Assembly: GCA_037355855.1 (NCBI GenBank)
Contig: CM074759.1
Location: 8,494,001 to 8,558,000, forward strand
Length of the DNA: 64,000 nucleotides
Source: Pseudo-nitzschia pungens
Lineage: Eukaryota; Bacillariophyta; Bacillariophyceae; Bacillariales; Bacillariaceae
Reading direction: 5' to 3'
Made by a program: the position numbers and the translations under genes
The notes under the pieces: generated by a model
What the model was told of the DNA's origin: nothing
The model's input: the letters and a program-made list of their open reading frames with translations, nothing else
Databases searched by the model: none
In this document: positions 9,889 to 22,525 of the stretch, piece by piece
How the letters are laid out: each line of letters starts with the position of its first letter
Numbering within the stretch: the stretch's first letter is position 1

Positions 9889-12053
9889 TTACGAAAACAG
9901 GTCGTAGGTGATCCCGAGCTGCCGGACGGTGCAGTAACACGACAGGAAAATCCCGATTCGCCGGTGCCCAGTACCCGACCCGGGCCTCCCACCCGATGAA
10001 AAAGGCCCCGGCACCCTCCTCCCGGTAGATCTTGCGCGCCATTTCCACCACTCCGAGCGCTCCCGGTTCGCCGTCTCGGCTTTCCTCCCCACCCGTCTCC
10101 TGCGTGATGATGCGGGTCGTCACCACGTCGGCGGGGGCCGTCACAAAGGCGCCGATGCCCCCGGCGAGGGCCCCGATGATGGCCTCCGACAGGAGCGTCG
10201 ACGAGTCGATCGTGATGGACGGCTCGTTGAGGATCGCCGCCTTGACCGTCTCGAAGACCGCCAGCTGGATGCCCCCGAAGGGAACGTCCCGGACGACGCT
10301 GGCGGACCAGGCCCGGACGACGTTGGCCCGTCCCTCTTTCGTGCCGAGAACGGCCTCCGCGGCCTCGAGGGCGTTGTCCTTTGCGCGGGACTGGACGAGA
10401 CTCTTGACGGCCTCGGCGGGGGCCCGGATGATGCTGCCGACGACCTCCCCGGCCGATCCGGCCACCAGATAGACCCAGAGCAGGCAGGACTGGGGGACCA
10501 TCGGAGACAGGGCGTACTTAATGGTTTCGTAGACGCCGAGGTAGACGGCCGAGGGGGGGACCTCCTTGAAGAGATTGCCGGTGAGTCCCTCGTAGAGATT
10601 ATCGAGGGTTCCGGGAGCCAGCCGGCGCGGGATTTGGGGTTGCAGCGGAGTGGGGGTTGCCACTAGACTCCCGGTGGTCGCTGCTGCCGCCGTTGCTCGC
10701 GCACTTGCAGTGGCGGTGGCGGTGGCGGCGACCGCGGCGGTGCTCGCAACCAGTGCCAGGGCTCCCGTCGCATTCCCGTATCCCGGTCCCCGAACCCAAC
10801 AGTGGAGCTCCTTGCGGTCCACCACCACCACCGATGCTGCTGCCGCCGCCGCTTCGCTCGTTGGTTTCTTCGTCTTCCTCCTCCTCCTCCTCGCCCGTCT
10901 CGATTCCCACCTGCAGCCTCGTCTTGATGGTATCGATCGGGTGCATGACCAGCGTGCTCACCGTCGATCCGCAAAAGGCTGCAAAGTAGTTGAACCAGTA
11001 GGGCTGATTCTCGAGCTTGGCGATCGTCTGTTCCTGCTTCTGGATCTGCTCCCGGAGCAGCCGGGCCTGCTCGAGCTCGGCCTCGCGGGCGGAGCGAGAA
11101 TTCGGCGGCGCTTGCGATGACGGCGATGATGATGACGACGATGGTGTCGTCGCCATTGCGGTCAATCGCGGGTCCGCGCCCTCGCCCTCGTCGTCCTGCC
11201 CGGTCGGAGCTCCCGACAGCGATTCCTGGATCGAGTCGATCAAGGCGTCGAGCTGTCCGGAAAACTCCTCCAGCTGGCGCGAGTTCAGGGCCGAATCGAT
11301 GAGGATCCGCAGCTTCTTTCCTCCCAAATCAATGCCAAAGGCGTCGGCATCGTAGTCGTCGTAGTCGTCCGGGGACGCATTCGCATTCGCATTCGAATTC
11401 GCATTCGCATTCGCATTCGCGCCCGCGTTGGCTTTCTGGTGCTCCGCACCCGTACCGGTGGCAGCAGCAGCAGCAGCAGCAGCAGACGTCGTGGTCTTGA
11501 TCCTGCGGGCGTTGGTGGTGATGCTGTTGAGATTGGGCGGGGAGGTGGTGGTCGCCCCGCTGGAGGGTCCAAACCCGGCGCTGGCGGGGAGCGGGACCGA
11601 GGCCGCGAGTGCCAGCGAGAGTCCCAGTGCCAGTCCCAGCGGCAGCGGCAGCGCGGAGGCGATCCGGGACCCTTTGGGCGCAGTGGGGACCGCTTTGCAA
11701 GCGCAGGTCGTTGGCGTTGGCGTTGGCGTTGTGCTTGTCGAATCCTCGTCGAAGCAATCCTCCGAGGCGGGTTCGCGGTTTGAGAACACCCGCCCCCGCC
11801 GCTGTCGTTCCCGCAAGCGCGAGTCCGCAACTGTTCGTGCCGTCGAGGCAAACGGCGTTTGGGAGGTAGTGGAGATACCGGTCCGTCTTTGGAATGTTCT
11901 TCCGTGGGAAGGCCCAAAGGCGGCAACCGAACCGGTGGAAAGTGCCAGCAACGCAGACGCAACAACGATGGCGATCCTCCTCGCCGCTATTCTGGCTGCG
12001 ATTCTTTCACTTCTCGATGAACGGATCGAAACGGAGCCCTCTTTCGAACCCAT
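9889..12053 (-). CDS. Mitochondrial-carrier-family transporter with plastid-type leader (SAM-carrier-like); two frame breaks
   Basis: This is a six-helix solute carrier. From the ATG at 12053 there is a hydrophobic signal-like segment ending VAAFGPS, the A-F cleavage motif of diatom plastid preproteins. A long low-complexity Asn/Ala/Ser region follows, then the first carrier repeat (HPIDTIKTRLQ). A different frame continues with YEGLTGNLFKEVPPSAVYLG, the second repeat (RAPAEAVKSLVQ, whose PxE in place of PxD recalls S-adenosylmethionine carriers) and the third repeat (TAPADVVTTRI). The end reads GWEARVGYWAPA, then after one more base shift near 9958 IGIFLSCYCTVRQLG to a stop at 9889. The first break lies in Gly/Thr-rich sequence at about 10620-10860. 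All three carrier signatures are intact, so the breaks may be assembly indels, an overlooked intron, or recent decay. Substrate is inferred, not shown. Confidence 0.75.
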
Positions 12054-12084
12054 CGTTGCGCTCCTCGGTGCTCTTTTGTTCCGC

Positions 12085-12185
12085 GTTGTGTTGTCTTGTG
12101 TTGTCTTGTGTTGTGTTGTCTTGTCTTGTCTTGTCTTGTCTTGTGTTGCGTTGTGTTGTGCTGCGTTGTGCTGCACGATTGTGGA
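12085..12185. repeat. TTGTG/TTGTC microsatellite upstream of the carrier gene
   Basis: Pentanucleotide units TTGTG and TTGTC alternate over about 100 bp just upstream of the carrier start codon, in its likely 5' leader or promoter. Confidence 0.8.
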
Positions 12186-12199
12186 GCAGATGGGTAGGC

Positions 12200-14480
12200 A
12201 GGCAGGAAGGTAATTTTGTCGCTTGGTTTTCAGCTCTCAGATGATGATGTCAATTTCGATCATAAAGATAAATATTGTTCCAATTCCAATTCCATGAAAG
12301 GCATTGCATCCCTTGCGTTCTGTTGCGTTGGGTTCCTTTGTCAATCACAATTCACCGGCAAGGTGTGTGTGTGTGTATCTCTTTCTCTTTCTCTCTCTCT
12401 CTCTCTCTCTCGGTTGGAATGCAGTGCAAGGAAATCACTCGTGATGAACAAATTCGGACTTGTTCTGTTCCGTAGATTCGGTTCGATAGACGAGAGGCAA
12501 ATCACGACAGAATTGGATGCTGGGGATGGCGGAATCTGTTATTCGTCTGTGTGGAGGACTCGTACGGTGAGTTAACTGTGCGTCCGGGTTCGATGTTGTG
12601 CCCAAATCCCAAATCGGGTGGTGTCCATCTCCGACTCGAACACGGAGTAAGATCTTAACATCATGTACCGTAAACCTTACGAGTTGCACGGGATGGCATC
12701 GCAAGGCACGCCCGTTGAGGTTCGGCAGTCCCTACCAAAACCCAAAACTTCCGAAGAAGAAGGAAGATATCGTTCAGCAATAATCTTACTGTATCTTGCA
12801 ACCCAAGCAAGTTCGTAAGGTTTAGTGCAAGGGCAACGAGCATGGCACCATATTACTAACTACGGTACGAAAACTGAAGTCTCACCGTACCGGTACCGTA
12901 TTACTTGTGTTGTTGGCTAGGGTGTCAGCGCAAACGTGTCGAGAACAAGTAGAACCGAATTTTGTTCTGTTGGAAAATGGAATTCTGCTCACTTTATTTC
13001 CTCGGAAGTAAACCTTACGGTACTACGGTACGATAACTTACTACTGGACACGTCGATCAGTCACAGATGATGAGGATGACGACGATTCGGAATCCGGAAT
13101 CATGGGGAGCAAGGAAGTAAGGCTTACTTAGTTTCGTATCAGAGACTCCGACAATCCTACGGGTCATACCGTAGAAGCATCTCAAGCATCGAATGAATGA
13201 ATGAATCGAATCAATCTTTTGATGACGATTTCGATTTTTAGAATGCCCCAACGGCTATCGATTGGGTTGGCGGGAAAGAAGGACAAGCTCAACGATAGGC
13301 GCGTCATCGAGTCGAATGAGTCAAGGGCACAGATCCTCCCCCGAGCGTCCCGGCTCGAAAACGAAGAAACAGGTCTCACATCCTGCTGCTGCTCCTGCTG
13401 CTGAACTGGGAGCAAGAAGAAGGGCTACTACTACGGTAATAATCTCTGATACTACGGTAAACCTGACTTCGTATTCATTTACGATAACAAGAACTACTAC
13501 TAGCACTACTACCGGTTCATGCACCGGCATTTCCGGAAACTCTTCTTTTTGAAGACCACCAGCAGTATTGTTACAGCAATCCATCCATTGTGATCCACTT
13601 CTCCGAGATTCCATCTTGGTGGTATCATCAAGGGTTACATAGCTATGAGTGCTACTACTAGTACTAGTACTACTAGTAGTAGTACTAGTACTACTACTAG
13701 TAGTGATGATTTCTAAGTTCACTTTTTGTTCTTCTTGTTGCAGTGGGAGCAGCCACCAGTTATCACCATACTATGAAAATCAAGAGGAGGAGGAGGAGGG
13801 TTTCTTGTCCTCTCACCATATGAATGACAGAATACAGAAAATTTAGAATATTTGGTTGGCTTCTTCTTGTTGTTCTAATATTTAGTTTCTTTGCTTGTTC
13901 TTAGAGGGGGGATGCTAATCATCTTGCTTTTCTATTGCTGAATATGATTATTTGTTGCTTGTGGGAAGCTAATCTACTGGCTGTCATGTTAATCAGATTG
14001 CTGCTAATCTGCTATTACTTCTTACAGAATACAGAATATTTGCTTGGTGGTGTGTGTGGTGTGTGTGCTATATAGATACTAGTCAGCTTGCTGATCTATT
14101 ATTTCTTACACCAGAATACAGAATGATATTTGCTTGGGGGGTTCTTGCTGTGAATCTGCTTGTTGTTGTATGAATGTGGCAGCTGATTACAGAGTATTTC
14201 CTTCTTGCTGCTGTGCTGTACTGCAGTTTGCAATGCTAATGTGCTTGCCATTCTATTACTAACAATTATCTGCTACTGTACATAGTATTTGCTTGGGTGG
14301 GGTGCTAATCTGTTTGCTGTTTAATCAGCTTCTTCTTGCTGTTTTATTTGTAACAAGTAATAGTGGTAGTAGTAGAATTAGTATCTGTTCCACCATGATA
14401 TTTGCTTGGGGGGTTGCTAATCTGCTTCTTGCTGCTGAGAATAAGAAGAAGGAGGTATGTTGATATTCACCTCCTTCCCC
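12200..14480. other. Spacer
   Basis: No supported gene. It holds a GT tract followed by a CT tract (12362-12412), a palindromic CTACTAGTAGT-type tract (13640-13705), and repeated short phrases such as TTTGCTTGG and CTAATCTGCT from 13850 to 14430. Short open frames here are low complexity. Confidence 0.6.
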
Positions 14481-14484
14481 CAAG

Positions 14485-15235
14485 ATGCTAAGGTCCCTGT
14501 GCTAAGGTCCCTCCTGTGCTAAGGTCCCTCCTGTGCTAAGATCCCTGCTGTGCTACTAAGGTCCCTCCTGTGCTAAGGTCCCTGTGCTAACAAGGTCCCT
14601 GTGTAGGGAACTGTACTACCAGAGCTACAGTGCTAAGGTCCCTGTGCTAAGGTCCCTGTGCTAAGGTCCCTGTGCTAGTAAGGTCCCTGTGCTAAGGTCC
14701 CTGCACTAACAAGGTCCCTGTGCTAAGGTCCCTGTGCTAGTAAGGTCCCTGTGCTAAGGTCCCTCCTGTACTAAGGTCCCTCCTGTGCTAAGGTCCCTGT
14801 GCTAGTAAGGTCCCTGTGCTAAGGTCCCTCCTGTACTAAGGTCCCTCCTGTACTAAGGTCCCTCCTGTGCTAAGGTCCCTCCTGTGCTAAGATCCCTGTG
14901 CTAAGGTCCCTGTGCTAGTAAGGTCCCTGTGTAGGGAACTGTACTACCAGAGCTACAGTACTAAGGTCCCTGTGCTAAGGTCCCTGCTGTGCTAACAAGG
15001 TCCCTGCTGTGCTAAGGTCCCTGCTGTGCTAACAAGGTCCCTGCTGTGCTAACAAGGTCCCTGCTGTGCTAACAAGGTCCCTGTTGTGCTAACAAGGTCC
15101 CTGTGCTAACAAGAAGGTCCCTCCTGTGCTAAGGTCCCTGTGCTAAGATCTCTGCTGTGCTAGTACTAGTACTAAGGTCCCTGTGCTAAGATCCCTGTGT
15201 AGGGAACTGTACTACTACCAGAGCTACAGGTCTAC
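14485..15235. repeat. Minisatellite based on GTGCTAAGGTCCCT
   Basis: Roughly forty units of 14-20 bp (GTGCTAAGGTCCCT with optional CCT, GCT, AACA or AGTA spacers). Three longer inserts, each TGTAGGGAACTGTACTAC followed by CAGAGCTACAG, punctuate the array at about 14603, 14930 and 15198. It is stop-rich and non-coding. Confidence 0.9.
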
Positions 15236-15978
15236 TAAGCCTACAGCAAGAACTGTCTACAAGATGCTACTAGGCTGTGTGCTAAGCAGCAGGATTAGCA
15301 ACAGGATTAGCAACAGGAGGGTTAGCAACAGGCTTGGCAACAAGTTTATTCCAAGGTAATATGGGCTGCTAACAGTCAAGTGACCTTTGCACCAGTTACA
15401 GAAACCCGGGTACAGCACTGCTACTAGCACCCTGTAGCATAGTGCTACAAGGTTAAGCTTGCTACTGTATGCAAGATACTGGGTATGCTACCATCCAGTA
15501 CCGTCGGGGTATGGTCATTGTGTACAATACATACTATAACTAGACACCCAACCCTTGCAGTTGACACGCAAGCAGCTTAGCGAGTCAGCAAGCAAGATGT
15601 AACTTTATGATACTCCATATGCTACTCTGTACGCTACGCCACTCCGTACAAGTCTACAGTGTTACAGTACTGCTTAGATATGAGACAGTGAGTTCCATTT
15701 AGATCTGATAGAGCTCAGGGCTTTCAGAACTCAGCTCACTCTTATTTCTTTTGTACTAATTAAACACACCATCATGCCCTTCAATCCGATCGATTCCTTT
15801 GTACCTCTAGGGGAGTATCCTGTAGTATCTGAGTGTATTTAATAGTATTTGAACAGTAGCCTCTGTAGTCTCACCACTATTTGCCAGCAACACTCAGTGC
15901 TGTACCGTATTGTTCTTGTTAGTAGTAGTATTACTATTTTTTGCTGTTTTATTACTACTACTAGTACTAGTAGTACTA
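15236..15978. other. Spacer
   Basis: No gene recognised. Short phrases built from GCTAC, AGTAC and CTGTAC dominate. It ends in the TAG/ACT-rich tract into which the following 7-kb element is inserted. Confidence 0.5.
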
Positions 15979-16369
15979 CGTCCGAAAACTGTTTCGCGAC
16001 CCATCGCGACCAATCGCGACCCGATCGCGACCGGATCGCGACTTGTCTAAAAAAAACACGACCCCAATTTTTTATTTCACAACCTTTTTTCCATTATTCT
16101 CAACCACATTTCTCCCTTTTCTCAACTCCCCCAACGTGTCGACGGAAATGTTCTGTTCTAGACCCTGACATTCAGTCCCTCTTCACACTTTCATTCCATT
16201 TTACACATTTGACACACTTGACTCAACACAACAAATAATTTTTAATCCAATTTACTTCAATCACACCAAAGGGTTACGTCGTGCACCTTTGTGAACTTTT
16301 TTTTTCAGTGGTGTCACATCACATACCGGTACCCCAGCTAAGAATCGCATCACAAAAACACACACCACC

Positions 16370-16680
16370 ATGCCGAAAGCTTCGTCGGACCCAAGGCACT
16401 TTGCCAATGAGCCCAGAATACCCAAGACATTCCATTGTCGCAACTGCATTGCCTCCGGAAGAAGTAGAAAATCAAAATCCTTCAAGGGATACAAACAAGA
16501 ATCGAGCCACTTTCACACCTACCGATATGTCTGTAGAGGACTTTCATTTCACTTGAAGTCCAACATTGATTGCCGAACTTATTATGTTAAGAACGATCTT
16601 ATGGATTTTATTTCTTCTGCGAAAGCAGAAGTCACCCTCCCTTTGGTCCGGCACACACCATCACAGCAAGCAGCAGCAAC
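16370..16680 (+). CDS. Zinc-finger-like N-terminal fragment, running into satellite DNA
   Basis: The ATG at 16370 opens a frame with Cys/His spacing suggestive of a DNA-binding finger: FHCRNC, then a basic stretch (GRSRKSKSFKGYKQ), HFHTYRYVC, and a final GLSFHLKSNIDC. From about 16680 the frame enters the ACGCGTCG satellite and reads only Gln/Ala/Arg repeats to 16882. I infer the N-terminus of a transposon protein whose body was lost and replaced by satellite. No family was identified with confidence. Confidence 0.4.
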
Positions 16681-18325
16681 GCGTCGGCAGCAACAACAAC
16701 ACATCGATGATACAGGGGGGGGCGGGACAGCAAGCAGCAACGCGTTGATAATACAGGGGGGGGGACAGCAAGCAGCAGCAAGCAGCAACGCGTCGATAAT
16801 ACAGGGGTACAGCAGGCAGCAACGCGTCGATAATACAGCGGGGACAGCAAGCAGCAAGCAGCAAGCAACAACGCGTCGATAATACATGTGGGGACAGCAA
16901 ACAGCAAACAGCAGCAACGCGTCGATAATACAGGGGGGGGACAGCAAGCAGCAGCAACAGGGGACAGCAAGCAGCAACGCGTCGATAATACAGGGGGGAC
17001 AGCAAGCAGCAAGCAGCAACGAACGCGTCGACAATACAGGGGGGACAGCAAGCAGCAAGCAGCAACGAACGCGTCGACAATACAGGGGGGACAGCAAGCA
17101 GCAACGCGTCGATAATACACCAGGGGGGACAGCAAGCAGCAACAAACGCGTCGAAAATACAGGGGGGACAGTTTTCGGACGAGCAATGTGTCGATAATAC
17201 AGGGGGGGGACAGCAAGCAGCAGCAACGCGTCAATAATACAGGGGGGGGACAGCAAGCAGCGGCTACGCGTCCATACTACAGGGGGGAACAGCAAGGAGC
17301 AGCAACGCGTCGATAATACAGGGGGCGACAGCAAGCAGGGGGAGCAACAGGGAGAGCAGGGGACAGCAAGCAGCAACCATGCGTCGATAATACAGGGGGG
17401 ACAGGAAGCAGCAAGCAGCAGGAACGCGTCGATAATACAGGGGGGGACAGCAAGCAGCAGCAACGCGTCGATAATACAGGGGGGGGCAGCAAGCAGCAGC
17501 AATGGGTCGATAATACAAACGCGTCGATAATACAGGGGGGGGGACAGCAAGCAGCAGCAACGCGTCGATAATACAAACGCGTCGATAATAAAGGAGAGGG
17601 GACAGCAAGCAGCAAGTAGCAACGCGTCGATAATACAGGGGGGACAGCAAACAGCAAACAGCAACGCGTCGATAATACAGGGGGGGACAGCAAGCAGCAG
17701 CAAGCAGCAACGCGTCGATAATACAGGGGGGGACAGCAATTAGCAAGCAGCAACGAATGCGTTGGTAATACGGGGGGGGACAGCAAGCAGCAACGCGTCG
17801 ACAATATAGGGGGGACAGCAAGCAGCAATTAGCAAGCAGCAACGAATGCGTTGATAATACGGGGGGGGACAGCAAGCAGCAACGCGTCGACAATATAGGG
17901 GGGACAGCAAGCAGCAAGCAGCAAGCAGCAAGCAGCAATGCGTCGATAATACAGGGGGGACAGCAAGCAGCAACGAACGCGTCGAAAATACAGGGGGGGG
18001 ACAGCAAGCAGCAAGCAGCAACCAACGCGTCGACAATACAGGGGGGACTGCAAGCAGCAACGAACGCGTCGAAAATACAGGGGGGGGGACAGCAAGCAGC
18101 AACGAACGCGTCGACAATACAGGGGGGACAGCAAGCAGCAACGAACGCGTCGAAAATACAGGGGGGGGGACAGCAAGCAGCAACGAACGCGTCGACAATA
18201 CAGGGGGGACAGCAAGCAGCAGCAACGCGTCGATAATACAGGGGAGACAGCAAGCAGCAGCAACGTGTCGATAATACAGGGGGGACAGCAAGCAGCAGCA
18301 ACGCGTCGATAATACAGGGGGGATA
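16660..18325. repeat. ~35-bp satellite array (ACGCGTCGATAATACAGGGG family)
   Basis: Around forty-five units of ACGCGTCGATAATACAGGGG followed by a variable G run and ACAGCAAGCAGCA. Units vary by G-run length and the number of AGC triplets. On the minus strand the unit lacks stop codons, which gives spurious frames of up to 385 codons rich in LSTRCCCLLAVPP. The same family occurs at 24695-26350 and 43750-44550. Confidence 0.95.
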
Positions 18326-18364
18326 ATACACGAGAATATTGTTAAAGAACTATCGCCGTCTTTC

Positions 18365-18575
18365 CTTGTCGTTCCCCTCTTCAGCAATCGTATCGGTCGT
18401 TCCCCTCTTCAGCAATCGTATCTTTCGTTCCCCTCTTCAGCAATCGTATCGGTCATTCATCGTTCCCCTCTTCAGCACTCGAATCGGTCGTTCGTCGTTC
18501 CCCTCTTCAGCAATCGTATCGGTCGTTCGTCGTTCCCCTCTTCAGCAATCGTATCGGTTGTTCCCCTCTTCAGCA
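18365..18575. repeat. 28-bp tandem repeat
   Basis: About eight units built on CGTTCCCCTCTTCAGCAATC followed by GTATCGGT, directly after the 35-bp satellite. Confidence 0.85.
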
Positions 18576-18739
18576 ATCGTATTGATTGGTTTTTCTCTGG
18601 AAAGGCAAAAAGACGAAACAACAAACGTTAGTTCTGGTTGTCATCGTCGTCCCGGTCGTCATCTTCGTCCTGGTCGTCATCGTCATACCTTTTAGTGTCG
18701 TCGTCCCTCTTTGTTCCGATTGGTTTTACAAAATAAACA

Positions 18740-18990
18740 ACGGGCGGTTAGTCGTCATCGTCGTCCCGGTCGTCGTCGTCGGCTCTTTCGTCGTCGTCGG
18801 CTCTTTCGTCGTCGTCGGCTCGCTCGTCGTCGTCGGCTCGCTCGTCGTCGTCGGCTCGCTTGTCGTCGTCGTCCCTCCCTGTCCCGATTGGTATTCAATT
18901 ACAGTACCTTCTAGTGTCGTCGATCCTCTTTGATCCGATCGTCTTCGTCGTCCTCCGCAGGTCCGATTGTCGTCGTTGTCCTCTGCAGGT
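18740..18990. repeat. GTCGTC-rich tandem repeat
   Basis: Units of GTCGTCGTCGGCTC followed by TTT, GCT or similar, about nine copies, with degenerate GTCGTC sequence on both sides (18640-19000). Confidence 0.8.
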
Positions 18991-19789
18991 TCGTTCGCGC
19001 GTCGTACTCGTAGATATCTGGGTAAGCCAGGTGATTCGAGGACTGCAGCCCACCCTACCTTGATAGCAAAAGAAAACGGTAACAAAGATTTCAAGAGTGG
19101 CCAGTTCTATACTTTCTTTGCCGTTTGTCTCTCCAAGATGGTACCAGGCGCCTCGTGGTTCACTTTCAACTGGACCGGCCAGAAAATTCCAACGCTGCAA
19201 CGAAAATGAAAATGAAAAATATGACACATCCTCCACGAGGGAGATGTGGGGCGGAAAATCGAACAACAAAATTCACCACGATGATGATGCACATGCACAT
19301 GATGATGCACGTAATGTACGTAGGTAACAGTACTGTTTGTACAGGCCTAGGAAAAAATGACAGCAATGTACGTAGATTACAGTACTAAGTCTACAGTCTT
19401 AGTAAAAGAAAAAATGACATGTCTGCATACATAGTACCTAGTAGTACGTATGTATGTATAGGCAGGGGATGTGTAGGTTTCCAGTACTGTGTATACTGTA
19501 CGTACGGTACTGGGACAAATCTTTTGGCGCCAAGTGGTGGAGGTACGGTACCTTACTGTTGGTACATATTATACAGGATGAGCCTTCCCCGAGATGGTAA
19601 TAGCGTTATAAGATAGGGAGAACGCCTTTCAGCAGTAGTAGACAGTAATAGTGGCACCACTGGTAGCAATCAATGTGGTGGTGTTGGTTCGAGTCCCATC
19701 ATGGGAATGTCTTTTGCTACATCACGATGCGATAGCAATATTTTTGCTGCGAAGCACATGTCACGATAAGTGAGCTATTCAGTTATTCA

Positions 19790-21370
19790 ATGGTGACACC
19801 GAAATTATTGGTGCTTTTGGAATACTTCTTTTTGAATAGTCTTGCCCATGCATAGGATCAGGAATATTCACACTGGAATCACACAAAAATTGGCCACATT
19901 CATTCAGATATTTGATTTTACAGTATTTTCTAGTAAATTTTCCAGTAGTGGACCAAATATTAATTATTCAGTGGTGACACCCAAATTATAGGTGATTTTT
20001 GAATACTTCTTTTTGCATACTCTTGCCCATGCACAGGATGAGAAATATTCACACTGGAATCACACAAATATTGGCCAGATTCATTCAGATATTTGATTTT
20101 AGAGTATTTTCTACTAAATGCTGCGGTACTGGGCCAAATATTGATTATTCAGTGGTGACATCCAAATTATTGGCGATTTTTGAATACTTCTTTTTGCATA
20201 ATCTTGCCCATGCATAGGATGAGGAATATTCACATTGGAATCATACAAATATTGGCCAGATTCATTCAGATATTTGATTTGGTAGTTTTTTCTAGTAAAT
20301 TCCGCAGTAGTTAACCAAATATTAATTATTCAGTGGCGACATTCAAAATATAGGTGATTTCTGAATAGTTCTTTTTGCATACTGTTGTCCATGCATAGGA
20401 TAAGAAATATTCACACTGGAATCACAAAAATATTGGCCAGATTCATTCAGATATGTGATTTTACAGTTTTTCTAGTAAATTCTGCAGTAGTGGACCAAAT
20501 ATTAATTATTCAGTGGTGACACCCAAATTATTGATGATTTTTGAATACTTCTTTTTGAATATTGTTGCCCATGCATAGGATGAGGAATATTCACATTGGA
20601 ATCATACAAATATTGGCCAGATTCATTCCGATATGTGATTTGGTAGTTTTTTCTAGTAAATTCCGCAGTAGTTAACCAAATATTAATTATTCAGTGGCGA
20701 CATTCAAAATATAGGTGATTTCTGAATAGTTCTTTTTGCATACTGTTGTCCATGCATAGGATAAGAAATATTCACACTGGAATCACAAAAATATTGGCCA
20801 GATTCATTCAGATATGTGATTTTACAGTTTTTCTAGTAAATTCTGCAGTAGTGGACCAAATATTAATTATTCAGTGGTGACACCCAAATTATTGATGATT
20901 TTTGAATACTTCTTTTTGAATATTGTTGCCCATGCATAGGATGAGGAATATTCACATTGGAATCACACAACTATTGGCCAGATTCATTCCGATATGTGAT
21001 TTGGTAGTTTTTTCTAGTAAATTCCGCAGTCGTTAACCAAATATTAATTATTCAATGGTGACACCCAAATTATTGGTGCTTTTGGAATACTTCTTTTTTA
21101 ATACTCTTGCCCATGCATAGGATGAGGAATATTCACACTGGAATCATACAAATATTGGCCAGATTCATTCAGATATTTGATTTGGTACTTTTTTCTAGTG
21201 AATTCCGCAGTAGTGGAACAAATATTATTTATTCAGTGGTCACACCCAAATTATTGGTGATTTTTGAATACTTCTTTTTGCATAGTCTTGCCCATGCATA
21301 GGATGAGAAATATTCACACTGGAATCACACAAAGATTGGCCAGATTCATTCAGATATTTGATTTGATGGT
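19790..21370. repeat. ~181-bp satellite, nine copies, with a 360-bp dimer
   Basis: The marker TTGCCCATGCATAGGAT recurs at about 19842, 20023, 20204, 20385, 20565, 20745, 20925, 21106 and 21287, giving a 180-182-bp period. The copies around 20385 and 20745 are almost identical, as are those around 20565 and 20925, so the middle of the array is organised as a ~360-bp dimer. An inverted four-copy array of the same family lies at 44560-45240. Confidence 0.93.
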
Positions 21371-22199
21371 ATATTCACTGAGGTAGTAGTACTATTCTTG
21401 CTGCTTGTAGTAGTAGTACAGTTATACACTGCTGCTACATACTACTGCAGTGCGTAGGTAGTAGTACATAAGAGGTAGTCCAAAATTATGGCGCAGCGGG
21501 GCTGGCTCTCTGTGGTTTAGGTGGCGCGCGATATCACCATCATCAGCTTTCTACTGGTTTCTACTATTACTTCAGTACGGTACATACTACTAGTAGTAAC
21601 TCTACTGCTATCATGTAGAAGAAATCAATTCTCAGCAAATAAATGCATGACAGAAAATGCATGTGTCGTAAATCTTACTTCACATAATTTTGGGTCGGAA
21701 CGGAACAAGAAAGACGGCAACTGGAAATGGTAAGTGAACCACATCAAGGTTGGAGGAGGTATTAATCATGGATTTTGATTCGTCTAACTGTGCATCATTG
21801 ACTTGCCTGCTTGCTCCTGATAGGGAGGCGACCGCAACTGCTGATGAAATAGGATGCAACAGCAAATGAAATATAATGCAACGGTGAGTGAAGCACATCA
21901 AGATCTGGGGTATTGATAATGGATTTCAATTGTTCTAATTCTGCATTGAGTTGCCTGCTTGCTACTGATAGGGAAGAATCAACTTTAATGCGACGGGGCA
22001 ACTGAAAAATGATGCGACGGGGCAACTGACACATATTGCGATCGCAAGACAAATATGATGTGATCGCAACTGACAAAATGATGCGATTGCAACTGATGAA
22101 ATATGATGCGATGTGAGGAGACCTTTACTGGCAGTACAGATACCGGTATGGATGAAATTATCACGATGACCATTATTTAAAAATCGTTTGAACCAAAAT

Positions 22200-22525
22200 T
22201 TGTGTGGTGTGCATGAGGACGAAGACGATCGGAGCAAAGAGCAACGACGATTTCAAGGACGACGAAGACGATCGAAGTGAAGAGCAACGACGATTTCAGA
22301 GAGGACGACGGAGCCAATCGAAGCAAAGAGCAACGACAATTTCAGAGAGGACGACGATTTCAGGGAGGACGACGAAGAGGAAGGCAATTTGGAGCGAAGA
22401 GCAACGACGACTTCAGGGAGGACGAAGACGATCGAAGCGAGAAGCAACGACGCCTTCAAGGACGACGCAGACAAGGACGATCGAAACGAAGAGCGACGAC
22501 GATTTCAAGGACGACGACTTCTTTT
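22200..22525. repeat. Degenerate ACGACGA/GATTTCA repeat
   Basis: Imperfect units of GAAGACGATCGAAGC followed by GAAGAGCAACGACGATTTCA run for about 300 bp. The plus strand is open but only encodes an Arg/Gln-rich repeat, so I treat it as a satellite and not a gene. Confidence 0.75.

Noticed and set aside
10599..12244. Many long frames on both strands over the carrier gene
   Set aside because: High-GC shadows; only the frames containing the carrier signatures and the plastid leader were kept.
14485..15235. CRISPR-like regular repeats
   Set aside because: Eukaryotic sequence, spacers of 0-6 bp, no cas genes; it is a minisatellite.
16582..18387. Minus-strand open frames of 200-385 codons with LSTRCCCLLAVPP-type repeats
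   Set aside because: They are translations of the 35-bp satellite, which has no stop on that strand; all three phases give similar text. No start context, domain or composition of a real gene.
19677..19705. GGTTCGAGTCC, a perfect B-box, suggesting a tRNA or tRNA-derived SINE
   Set aside because: The T-stem has a mismatch and no matching acceptor, anticodon arm or A-box at proper distance could be found.
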